The notes: generated from the sequence alone by a model not told the origin. A DNA stretch of 10,865 nucleotides from Acidobacteriaceae bacterium (GCA_003135315.1 PLBD01000604.1:1-10865); one strand, 5' to 3'; counted from the first letter of the stretch, positions 1-6,556 are shown. Numbers and translations are program-made.

Positions 1-934
1 TCAGCGTGTAGCCCATCTTCAGCGCGCGCTGGCGCAGCGTGACGTTGTGGTTCTTCGATCCGGTGAAGTACTGCATCGCGGCGCCGTACGATTCCGCCGG
101 CAGCAGCCGCACGTCCACCTGCATGCCGCTGCGCAGCTTGAAGCTGACTTTGTTGTCGCCTTTGGCCAGGACCTGCTGAATGCCGGGGAAGCGCAGGATT
201 TCCTCGATCAGCTCGCCGCGTTGCTTCTCATTAACGCAGCACGGCCCGGTGATGAGCACGTCGAGATCGCCAACCGTTTCGCGCCCGCGCCGCAGCGAAC
301 CGGCGGGCGTGATCTTCTCGATGCCTTTGATGTGTTTCAGGTGCTCAGTCAGCTTTTCGGCGGTGCGGTCGGCTTCGTCCAGCAGAAAGCGTCCGGAGAT
401 GCGGCGATAGTCTTCAATCGCCTTCAGGATTTTCTGCTCGCTCTTCTCGCTCAGGCGCGGCAGTTCGCGCAGCTTGCCCTCGCGCGCCAGTTTCTCCACG
501 CCGGCCAGATCGCTCACCTGGAAGGCGCTCCACAGCAGCGCAATCGTCTTCGGCCCCAGTCCCTGGATCTTCAGCAGCTCCAGCATGCTGGGACGGTATT
601 TCTGCAGTAGATCTTGATGCGACGAGAGCTTGCCTTCGCGATTTAGCTCCTGGATATTGGCTGCCATACCTTTGCCGATGCCGGGAATCTCCAGCAGCTT
701 CTTCGGCTCGTCCAGCAGCTCCGAGACCTGTTGCGGATGTCCCTCCAGCGCCTCGGCGGCGCGGCGATAGGAACGAATGCGGAACGAGTCGTCGCCATTG
801 ACCTCCATCAGGTCGGCGGTCTCGTAGAAGATGTTGGCGATGGCCTTGTTGTCCAACGAAAGTACCCGTGCGGAATTGTAACGCGTCGCGGGCTTGTTAT
901 TCCGAGCTGTTTTGAAGGGCGCAGCTTTAGCCAT
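1..934 (-). CDS. polX: DNA polymerase family X (PolX), N-terminal part, runs off the left edge
   Basis: Reading the minus strand from the ATG at 934 gives 311 uninterrupted residues to the window edge. Residues about 25-110 form the N-terminal helical domain, with a helix-hairpin-helix (IPGIGKGMAANIQEL, about 83-97). A second one follows at about 122-136 (KIQGLGPKTIALLW). The nucleotidyltransferase palm has the PolX signature GSLRRGRETVGDLDVLI (212-228). D223 and D225, with D274 in QVDVRLL, match the three metal-binding aspartates. FTGSKNHNVTLRQRALKMGY (290-309) is another conserved PolX stretch. Bacterial PolX proteins are usually about 570-580 residues, with a C-terminal PHP 3'-5' exonuclease domain; that half would lie outside the window. 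Expected role: gap filling in base excision repair. An in-frame TAA lies 15 codons upstream with no ATG, GTG or TTG between, so 934 is the only reasonable start. The Shine-Dalgarno is weak. Divergent from aroA. Confidence 0.95.
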   Translation of the reverse strand, partial: MAKAAPFKTARNNKPATRYNSARVLSLDNKAIANIFYETADLMEVNGDDSFRIRSYRRAAEALEGHPQQVSELLDEPKKLLEIPGIGKGMAANIQELNREGKLSSHQDLLQKYRPSMLELLKIQGLGPKTIALLWSAFQVSDLAGVEKLAREGKLRELPRLSEKSEQKILKAIEDYRRISGRFLLDEADRTAEKLTEHLKHIKGIEKITPAGSLRRGRETVGDLDVLITGPCCVNEKQRGELIEEILRFPGIQQVLAKGDNKVSFKLRSGMQVDVRLLPAESYGAAMQYFTGSKNHNVTLRQRALKMGYTL

Positions 935-956
935 GCCCTGAGCCTGTCGAATGGGT
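932..956. repeat. REP-like CCTGAGCCTGTCGA repeat overlapping the polX start codon
   Basis: The plus strand reads GCCCTGAGCCTGTCGAATGGG. It contains the CCTGAGC(C/T)TGTCGAA core of a short interspersed repeat that I recognise from many GC-rich bacterial genomes. The complement of its left edge supplies the ATG of polX, and the rest forms the polX 5' leader. Only one copy is visible here, so the assignment rests on recognition of the core rather than on internal repetition. Confidence 0.5.
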
Positions 957-980
957 ACGCCGCTGCAAGTAGTTTATTCT

Positions 981-1198
981 TGTCATCACGAGGAGGCCTT
1001 CAGGGACTGTGTCGCAACCGGAATTGCGACTTGGCGGCGGAGTAACAGTTCGAGAAACGATCAATCCAGCCGCGCAGCGGCGGGATGTCGTTAGGCGTGG
1101 GCGTTAGCCCACGCTCGGAGTGCAACAAAACCCGAGCCGCAGAGCGGCGGCAGACGGTTGCGACACCGTCCCCTTAGGCCGACGAGGGATCTGCTTTC
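981..1198 (+). repeat. Expanded TGTCAT...GGATCTGCT intergenic repeat carrying a nested long inverted repeat
   Basis: The outer parts TGTCATCACGAG (981-992) and CGAGGGATCTGCT (1183-1195) are identical to the two ends of the compact repeat at 2615-2657. Here they are about 190 bp apart instead of about 14. The space is bounded by 26-nt inverted arms at 995-1020 and 1155-1180 that match at 22 of 26 positions (core GTGTCGCAACCG / CGGTTGCGACAC). Inside are further hairpins: CCGC-GCA-GCGG (1070-1080), GCGTGGGC-GTTA-GCCCACGC (1095-1114) and GCCGC-AGA-GCGGC (1136-1148). This fills most of the gap between polX and aroA. I see no convincing gene in it. Confidence 0.65.
1095..1114. repeat. Perfect 8-bp hairpin with GTTA loop
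   Basis: GCGTGGGC (1095-1102) and GCCCACGC (1107-1114) are perfect reverse complements around the loop GTTA. It belongs to the same style of hairpin as the TTTA/TAAA-loop palindromes in the other intergenic gaps. No T-tract follows on either strand, so it does not look like an intrinsic terminator. Confidence 0.7.
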
Positions 1199-1229
1199 CT
1201 TAGCTTCGCAAACATTACCGATAACAATC

Positions 1230-2522
1230 ATGTCGGAAAAGCACTCAGTCTCGATAAAGCCCGCGCGCAACCTCCTGGGAAGTCTGCGCGTGCCCGGCGA
1301 CAAATCCATCTCGCATCGCTATGCCATGCTGGCGGCGCTTGCCCCTGGTCGCTCGCGCTTCGACAACTTTGCCCCCGGCGCCGACTGCGCCAGCACTCTG
1401 GCATGTGTTCGCGCGCTCGGCTGTAATGTTGAGCGCGATGAAAAGGGCGCAGTCGTCATCGAGGGCCTGGGCCCGCAACTCCACGCGCCGAATGCGCCGC
1501 TCGATTGCGGCAATTCCGGCTCGACCATGCGAATGCTCTCCGGCATTCTGGCCGCGCAGCCTTTCACCTGCGAACTGATCGGCGACGAATCGCTGTCGCG
1601 CCGCCCCATGAAGCGCGTCATCGAGCCGCTGACGCAGATGGGAGCCGAAATTCACTCCAACGGCGACCGTGCCCCGCTGCGAATCATCGGCGCAAAGCTG
1701 CATGGCATCGACTACTCGCCGCTCGTGGCCAGCGCGCAGGTGAAGACGTCAGTCTTGTTCGCCGGATTGCTCGCGGAAGGGAAGACGACCGTTGCGGAGC
1801 CGGCCCGCACCCGCGATCACGGCGAGCTGGCGCTGCGCGCTTTCGGCGCAGAAGTTGAGCGGACGAAAAACACCGTCAGCATCGCCGGCGGTCAGGTGTT
1901 GCATCCGCTGGAGGCGTTTGTGCCGGGCGACATTTCCTCCGCGGCGTTCTTCCTCTGCGCGGCCTCGATCTTTCCCGAGTCCAACCTGGTGATCGACGGC
2001 GTGCTGCTGAACCCCACGCGCTCGGCGCTGCTGGACGTGCTCGCCGCCATGGGCAGCCGCATCTCGATCGTGCGCGTCGAGGAGAGCCATGGCGAGCTGG
2101 TGGGGACCATCGCGCTGGTGCCGGGGCAGGGAAGACATGTGCGGATCGAAGGAGCTCTGACCGCGCTGTTGATCGATGAGCTTCCCGTGCTCGCCGCGAT
2201 CGCTCCATTTACTGCGGGAGGACTGGAAGTCCGCGATGCGGGCGAGCTGCGCGTAAAAGAATCCGACCGGCTGAGTGCGGTCACTCGCAACCTTCAGGCG
2301 ATGGGCGCGCAGGTCAAGCAGACGGACGATGGATGGCGCATTCCCGGCGGCCAGCATCTGCATGGCGCTGAGATCGAGAGCTACGACGATCACCGTATCG
2401 CCATGGCGTTCGCTGTCGCTTCCCTGCGCGCCGAAGGCGAGACGCTCATCCGCAACGCCGGCTGCGTCGCCATTTCCTATCCGGCGTTCTTTGAGGACCT
2501 GGAAAAGCTGGTGGAGCGGTAG
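1230..2522 (+). CDS. aroA: 3-phosphoshikimate 1-carboxyvinyltransferase (EPSP synthase)
   Basis: The enzyme transfers enolpyruvyl from PEP to shikimate-3-phosphate, the sixth step of the shikimate pathway, in the cytoplasm. From ATG 1230 the product is 430 residues, normal for the family, and it looks complete. Motifs in order: VPGDKSISHR (21-30, K25 binding PEP and shikimate-3-phosphate); LDCGNSGSTMRML (91-103); DESLSRRPMKRVIEPLTQMG (119-138); DELP with the probable catalytic D316; the second signature LRVKESDRL (340-348, E344); and YDDHRIAM (385-392). The SLxxRPMxR block and the NSG form of the PEP loop fit class II enzymes rather than the E. coli class I type. The frame is open upstream to a TTG at 1158, but that stretch lies in the repeat and encodes nothing family-like, so 1230 is preferred. 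No clear Shine-Dalgarno precedes it. It stands alone rather than in an aro operon. Confidence 0.97.
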   Translation: MSEKHSVSIKPARNLLGSLRVPGDKSISHRYAMLAALAPGRSRFDNFAPGADCASTLACVRALGCNVERDEKGAVVIEGLGPQLHAPNAPLDCGNSGSTMRMLSGILAAQPFTCELIGDESLSRRPMKRVIEPLTQMGAEIHSNGDRAPLRIIGAKLHGIDYSPLVASAQVKTSVLFAGLLAEGKTTVAEPARTRDHGELALRAFGAEVERTKNTVSIAGGQVLHPLEAFVPGDISSAAFFLCAASIFPESNLVIDGVLLNPTRSALLDVLAAMGSRISIVRVEESHGELVGTIALVPGQGRHVRIEGALTALLIDELPVLAAIAPFTAGGLEVRDAGELRVKESDRLSAVTRNLQAMGAQVKQTDDGWRIPGGQHLHGAEIESYDDHRIAMAFAVASLRAEGETLIRNAGCVAISYPAFFEDLEKLVER

Positions 2523-2534
2523 CGCTAAACTTTG

Positions 2535-2583
2535 TGTCATCCCGACCGAGGACTTCAGTCCGAGTGGAAGGACTTGCTGTTTT
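2535..2583 (+). repeat. Compact TGTCAT...GACTTGCTGTTTT intergenic repeat, copy 1
   Basis: It begins with TGTCATCCCGA, contains the small hairpin GGAC-TTCA-GTCC (2550-2561), and ends with GTGGAAGGACTTGCTGTTTT. It aligns with the copy 80 bp downstream, but the hairpin has a different stem. It starts 12 bp after the aroA stop codon. There is no protein-coding signal in it. Confidence 0.6.
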
Positions 2584-2614
2584 GCTGTGCGCGTCGCCCA
2601 AACTCATCCAGAAT

Positions 2615-2657
2615 TGTCATCACGAGCCGACTGAAGTCGGCGAGGGATCTGCTGTTC
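2615..2657 (+). repeat. Compact TGTCAT...GGATCTGCTGTTC intergenic repeat, copy 2
   Basis: It begins with TGTCATCACGAG, contains the hairpin CCGAC-TGAA-GTCGG (2627-2640), and ends with CGAGGGATCTGCTGTTC. Its two ends are identical to the ends of the expanded repeat at 981-1198. It lies in the same orientation as copy 1. Confidence 0.65.
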
Positions 2658-2708
2658 TCGCACCACGCCAAAAAGATGTCGGGTCACTACACCTTCGCAT
2701 TCGGTTCA

Positions 2709-2854
2709 GGGTGGAGCACCGCTTAAGCGGTGCAGTTCAGAGCTCCGATAACCATTCCGGCTTTAGCCGCTGAGGTCGAAAGCATTACCTCAGGCGCTAA
2801 AGCGCGCCCCGTTTGGCGAGCGTTTGATGCACGCCTGGAAGGCGTGCTCCACCC
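2709..2854. repeat. Nested palindromic element with 11-bp outer arms
   Basis: The outer arms GGGTGGAGCAC (2709-2719) and GTGCTCCACCC (2844-2854) are perfect reverse complements. Inside are the perfect 18-bp palindrome GCACCGCTTAAGCGGTGC (2716-2733) and a long hairpin with 19-nt arms at 2758-2776 and 2787-2805 around a 10-nt loop. Each of those arms is itself a mini-hairpin: CGGC-TTTA-GCCG (2758-2769) and GCGC-TAAA-GCGC (2794-2805). The last hairpin is GCACGCC-TGGAA-GGCGTGC (2829-2847). With the two TGTCAT repeats and the hairpin at 2889-2923, it accounts for most of the 420-bp gap between aroA and the propeller gene. I see no gene in this gap. Confidence 0.7.
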
Positions 2855-2888
2855 GAAAATGGATACAGTAATTTCAGAATCGCAGGGT

Positions 2889-2923
2889 GCCCCGTTCTAG
2901 CCTGCCTATGGCTAGGGCGGGGC
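2889..2923 (-). terminator. Strong hairpin just downstream of the minus-strand propeller gene
   Basis: GCCCCGTTCTAGCC (2889-2902) pairs with GGCTAGGGCGGGGC (2910-2923) over 14 positions, with two G-T wobbles in one RNA orientation and a 7-nt loop. It begins 20 bp past the stop codon of the minus-strand gene. It has no T-tract, so it could be a factor-independent terminator lacking U residues, a 3'-end stabiliser, or one more intergenic repeat. A smaller competing hairpin (GGGGC 2919-2923 / GCCCC 2930-2934) overlaps it. Confidence 0.35.
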
Positions 2924-2942
2924 CTTCCAGCCCCAACAAGAA

Positions 2943-5900
2943 TCACTCTGACGCTTGATACTCCCCTTCGCGCTCGATCTCCGAAACTTGTATCGCCGCA
3001 ACCCCAGCCTTCTTCAGCGCCTCGTTGAACTTCGCCAGTTGCGCGCTCTTCAGTTGCGTCCACGCGGCCATGCCGGCCTTTGCCGCCTGCTCGGACTCGC
3101 GATAAAGTTCGATCGCCTGCGACGGCACCGCACGGTCGCTGCTCTCCACCACGCGCAACGCCGATCCCAGCCCTGAGCTGGCCGACTCCAGCCCGCTGAT
3201 CGCCCCGGGTGTCGTCCTCTCGCCCTTTTCGATCTTCCCAATGAGCAGGTTCAGCTCCGTCACCTGGGTGAGCAGTTCCGGATGCTGCTTCAAGCTTTGC
3301 GCTTCGATCTCGCTCAGACGCTTCTTGACTGCTCCAATTTCGGCCAGGGCTTTACGGCTGTTCCGCACTTCGGCGAAAAACTCCAGGCCAAGGCGAAGCT
3401 GCTCATCCAGCTCGGCTCGCGTCGCCTGTGCCCGCGGATCCATCTCCACCTTCAACGTCTGCGTCAGCGCGTTGCCATCCACCGTCAGCTTCAGTTGATA
3501 CTCTCCCGGCACTGCGCGCGGCCCACGCGGCGCGCCAAAGCCTTCGTCTTCTTCGGTCTCGGGATTGCCACCGGAACTGCCCCAGCGCAAGTCCCACACG
3601 AAGCGATGCGCGCCGGCGGTGTTCTCCAGAACAACCGGCTTCGGGAGCCAGCGTTCCGCAATCGGCATGGGCGGATGCGGTTGCTCCTTGGGCGCTCCGC
3701 TACGGTAACGGCGCACTAGCGGCAGAGCAGAACCTACCAAGCCGTTGAAGCCTCTTGCGTTGGTGATTTCCAGCGTCACATTCTTTGCCGCCACTGGAAG
3801 GTAGTAGTCGATGATGGCGCCGTCGGGCGGGTTCTTCGCCGTCGGCTCTTCCGGCGGCAGGGGACTGCCCAGGAAAACGTCATTGTCGACACGGATTGCC
3901 GTCGCCGGTTTATAGAGTTGGGCAGTCGCTGTCGCTAGCGGATTCAACTGCCGCAGCAGCGTGATGTCGTCCAGGATCCAGAACGAGCGTCCGTACGTCG
4001 CGATGGCCAGATCGTCACCATGAATCGTGATGTCACGGACCGAGGTGACCGGCAGGTTCAACGGCAAAGGCTGCCAATGATCGCCGTCATCGAAGGAAAC
4101 GTAAACTCCGAGCTCGGTTCCGGCGAACAGTAATCCCTTCTTTCCGGTGTCCTCGCGAATCGCGTTCACGAAGGCGTTGGCCGCAATTCCACTCACAATC
4201 GGATGCCAGCTTTTTCCATAGTCGCGCGTGCGATAGATGTATGGCGTCTGGTCGTCGAGCCGGTGACGGTCAACCGCGACATACGCGACGGCCGGATCGA
4301 AGTGCGAAGCCTCGAGCATCGCGATCTTGCTCCAGTCGCTCAGTCCGGGCGGCGTTACATCCTGCCAGCTCTTGCCGCCGTCGCGCGTGACGTGCAGCAA
4401 CCCGGTATCGCTGCCCGCCCAGATTTCGTCGGCCTTCAGCGGCGATGGCGCTATGCTGAAGACCACGCCATAGCCGCGCGGCTTGGAGTTCTGCACCGTC
4501 GCCGGCCCCGACGGCTTTTCGCTCGCACTGGCCTCCGCTCCGGTGAGATCCGGACTGATCTGCTGCCAGTGCAGTCCGCCGTCGGTGGTCTTCATCACGT
4601 ACTGCGTTCCCAGATACAGCGCGTTCTTCTCCGCCGGCGACAGCACCAGCACCGGGGTCCACGGGTCGCGGTATTTGCGCTGATTGATTTCGCTGCCGAA
4701 GTTCTGCATCGGCCAGGGCGTGATGTCCTGGCTGAACGAGGTCCGCCGGTCAAAGCGCACCACGCTTCCATAAACGCCGCTGGCATAAAGAATGTTGGAA
4801 TCGCTGGGATCGGGCACAATCCAGCCGCTCTCCCCTCCGCCCACCATAAACCAGTCGCGTCCCGTGATGTTGCCATGATCGGTGCGGTCAGGAACCGCGA
4901 CCGAGCCGGTGTCCTGCTGCGCGCCGTACACGTGGTAGGGAAATTCGTTGTCGGCAATGACGTGATACAGCTGCGCCGTCGGCTGGTTGAACCACGAGGA
5001 CCACGTCTGCCCGCGGTTCACGCTGACGGCCGTGCCCTGGTCGGTGCCGACGATCAGGTGCGACGAATCCCTGGGATCGACCCAGAGCTGGTGATAGTCG
5101 TCGCCGCCCGGCGCGCCGCGCACAATCGAGATGGTCTTGCCGCCGTCCTCCGACTTATACAGCGCGATGTTCGGCATGTAGATGACATCGGGATTATTCG
5201 GATCAATCGTGACGCCCATGAAATACCACGCCCGGCTGGTGATACGCGGATCGCCATTGGCCAGCGTCCAGGTATTGCCGCCATCGTCGGAGCGATAGAG
5301 CCCCGACTTCTTCCCCGCATCGATCAACGCATACACCCGTTTGCCATCGGGCGCGACGGCCACGCCTACGCGGCCCCAATCGCCCTCGGGAAGGCCGTTG
5401 CCGGTGAGTTGCGTCCAGCTCGCGCCGCTGTCGGTGGAGCGATAGATGCCCCCGCCCGGACCGTTGATCGGAGCGTAAGTGCTCCACGGCGGACGGTGCG
5501 TGCTCCACGTGCCTGCGAAAAGAATGTTCGGGCTCGCGGCAGCAATGGCGAGATCGGAGACGCCGATGTTCGTGCCTTTATCCAGCACATGCGTCCAGGT
5601 AGCACCGCCATCGGTCGACTTGAAGACGCCGCGCTCGGTATTGGGCCCGTAGGCGTGGCCCAGCGCTCCCACGTACACGACATCGGCGTTGTGCGGATCG
5701 ACGACGATGCGGCTGATCTGCCGCGAATCTCGCAAGCCGATATTCCTCCAGCTCTGCCCGCCGTCGGTGGATTTGTACACGCCATCGCCCGAACTGAGTG
5801 CGGAACGAATGTCGGACTCGCCCGTGCCGGCATAAAGGACATTGGGATTCGAAGGCGCAACCTCCACGGCGCCGATGGATGCGATGGGCTGTCCATCGAA

Positions 5901-6158
5901 GACGGGGTTCCAGGTCACGCCCGCATCGGTGGTCTTCCACACGCCGCCGTCGACCGCTCCGAAGTAAAACACGGCTCCGCCGCCGGGGACGCCCGTGACC
6001 GCGGCCGCGCGCCCGCCGCGAAACGGCCCGATCAGCCGCCATTGCAAGCCGCCGAGCAGTTCAGGTGAGACTGTCTGAGCAGCAGCGGAGATGGTGAGAA
6101 ATAGTACCGCAAAAGCAATAACGGTGAAATGGCAGATGCGTCTGGCGCGATGACTCAA
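2943..6158 (-). CDS. Secreted BNR/Asp-box beta-propeller protein (sortilin/VPS10-like repeats), paralogue 1
   Basis: From a TTG start at 6158 the product is 1071 residues. A signal peptide is clear: basic MSHRARR, hydrophobic FTVIAFAVLFLTI (11-23), then SAAA|Q with likely cleavage after A27. Residues about 35-720 hold roughly eleven Asp-box repeats (KTTDAGVTW, KSTDGGQSW, KSTDGGATW, RSTDSGASW, RSDDGGNTW, RTRDYGKSW and others); one, KSEDGGKTI, has lost the tryptophan. This is typical of a multi-bladed propeller. The C-terminal third (about 720-1071), after GRSFWILDDI, is a different domain with a MDPRAQ motif near 905 and a charged, probably helical tail. Such proteins are often labelled glycosyl hydrolase, but I see no sialidase catalytic set, so binding is as likely as hydrolysis. 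The 6158 start is chosen because AGAGGA lies 7 nt upstream and it gives a proper signal peptide. An ATG at 6353 would add 65 residues lacking such features. It diverges from its paralogue at 6623. Confidence 0.9.
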   Translation of the reverse strand: MSHRARRICHFTVIAFAVLFLTISAAAQTVSPELLGGLQWRLIGPFRGGRAAAVTGVPGGGAVFYFGAVDGGVWKTTDAGVTWNPVFDGQPIASIGAVEVAPSNPNVLYAGTGESDIRSALSSGDGVYKSTDGGQSWRNIGLRDSRQISRIVVDPHNADVVYVGALGHAYGPNTERGVFKSTDGGATWTHVLDKGTNIGVSDLAIAAASPNILFAGTWSTHRPPWSTYAPINGPGGGIYRSTDSGASWTQLTGNGLPEGDWGRVGVAVAPDGKRVYALIDAGKKSGLYRSDDGGNTWTLANGDPRITSRAWYFMGVTIDPNNPDVIYMPNIALYKSEDGGKTISIVRGAPGGDDYHQLWVDPRDSSHLIVGTDQGTAVSVNRGQTWSSWFNQPTAQLYHVIADNEFPYHVYGAQQDTGSVAVPDRTDHGNITGRDWFMVGGGESGWIVPDPSDSNILYASGVYGSVVRFDRRTSFSQDITPWPMQNFGSEINQRKYRDPWTPVLVLSPAEKNALYLGTQYVMKTTDGGLHWQQISPDLTGAEASASEKPSGPATVQNSKPRGYGVVFSIAPSPLKADEIWAGSDTGLLHVTRDGGKSWQDVTPPGLSDWSKIAMLEASHFDPAVAYVAVDRHRLDDQTPYIYRTRDYGKSWHPIVSGIAANAFVNAIREDTGKKGLLFAGTELGVYVSFDDGDHWQPLPLNLPVTSVRDITIHGDDLAIATYGRSFWILDDITLLRQLNPLATATAQLYKPATAIRVDNDVFLGSPLPPEEPTAKNPPDGAIIDYYLPVAAKNVTLEITNARGFNGLVGSALPLVRRYRSGAPKEQPHPPMPIAERWLPKPVVLENTAGAHRFVWDLRWGSSGGNPETEEDEGFGAPRGPRAVPGEYQLKLTVDGNALTQTLKVEMDPRAQATRAELDEQLRLGLEFFAEVRNSRKALAEIGAVKKRLSEIEAQSLKQHPELLTQVTELNLLIGKIEKGERTTPGAISGLESASSGLGSALRVVESSDRAVPSQAIELYRESEQAAKAGMAAWTQLKSAQLAKFNEALKKAGVAAIQVSEIEREGEYQASE

Positions 6159-6165
6159 TCGAAGG

Positions 6166-6171
6166 TCCTCT
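6166..6171 (-). promoter_or_regulatory. Ribosome binding site AGAGGA deciding a TTG start
   Basis: The minus strand reads AGAGGA followed by 7 nt and TTG at 6158. This is the best Shine-Dalgarno near the N-terminus, and it places translation initiation directly before a typical signal peptide. Confidence 0.6.
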
Positions 6172-6254
6172 ACCTGCAAAGTTGTGTGCGAATAGATTAC
6201 ACTTTCGCGATGCAGGTGGGTGGCGCACGCCTTCAGGCAAGAGGGTTTTGACGG

Positions 6255-6274
6255 GGCGCAGCTTTGGCTGCGCC
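6255..6274. repeat. Perfect 8-bp hairpin with TTTG loop
   Basis: GGCGCAGC (6255-6262) and GCTGCGCC (6267-6274) pair perfectly around TTTG. It lies about 97 bp upstream of the TTG start of the minus-strand propeller gene. There is no T-tract. It is probably one more member of the intergenic hairpin set. Confidence 0.6.
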
Positions 6275-6309
6275 GTAAGAGGTGGAGAGAGAATTGGCCT
6301 TTAGGGTCC

Positions 6310-6470
6310 GCGTGAGAACTAAGTTTGATCTCCGCCGGTGGAGTACTACACACGAAAGAAGAACCCCGAAGGGGTGGAAATGCAGTTAGCCCAGGACGGA
6401 GCGATAGCGGAGTCCTGGGTAAAGTGGGAAAAAGATCGGAGTCCCGTAGGGACGGTACAGGTTCTCACGC
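6310..6470 (+). repeat. Three-hairpin structured repeat with terminal inverted repeats, copy 1
   Basis: The ends GCGTGAGAAC (6310-6319) and GTTCTCACGC (6461-6470) are perfect 10-bp terminal inverted repeats. Between them, in order, are CCCC-GAA-GGGG (6364-6374), CCCAGGAC...GTCCTGGG (6390-6397/6412-6419, 14-nt loop) and GTCCC-GTA-GGGAC (6441-6453). The same order, flanks and loops occur at 9862-10062 with changed but complementary stems. It has no credible coding content. It occupies the centre of the 464-bp spacer between the two divergent propeller genes, so it may influence their expression. Confidence 0.75.
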
Positions 6471-6504
6471 CGACACTTTAGGCCCTGGGGCCAGTTTCCT
6501 CAGT

Positions 6505-6556
6505 GGCTAAAGCCGGAATTTATGGTTCCGTTTAACGGCACGCCTAAAGGCGTGCC
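6505..6556. repeat. Nested hairpin cluster with TAAA/TTTA loops
   Basis: The mini-hairpin GGC-TAAA-GCC (6505-6514) is followed by the stem CGGAA (6514-6518) / TTCCG (6526-6530), the mini-palindrome CCGT-TTA-ACGG (6528-6538), and the strong hairpin GGCACGCC-TAAA-GGCGTGCC (6537-6556). The order mini-hairpin, stem-loop, mini-hairpin, GCACGCCT/AGGCGTGC hairpin is the same as at 2758-2847. It ends 66 bp before the start of the plus-strand propeller gene. Confidence 0.6.

Noticed and set aside
47..610. Plus-strand open frame of 187 codons at the left edge
   Set aside because: It is antisense to the polX coding region, which has clear catalytic and HhH motifs.
731..1045. Plus-strand open frame across the polX 5' end and intergenic repeat
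   Set aside because: It overlaps polX antisense and then runs through the repeat; no ribosome binding site or domain.
1749..2540. Minus-strand open frame of 263 codons opposite aroA
   Set aside because: It lies fully antisense to aroA, which has all family motifs, and the product resembles nothing known.
4203..6068. Plus-strand open frame of 621 codons opposite the minus-strand propeller gene
   Set aside because: It mirrors the Asp-box repeats of the real gene on the other strand, has no recognisable domain or signal, and is the kind of long antisense frame expected in GC-rich coding DNA.
6325..6510. Small plus-strand frame of 61 codons in the divergent spacer
   Set aside because: It translates the three-hairpin element; the covarying stems change the protein sequence freely between copies, so coding selection is unlikely.
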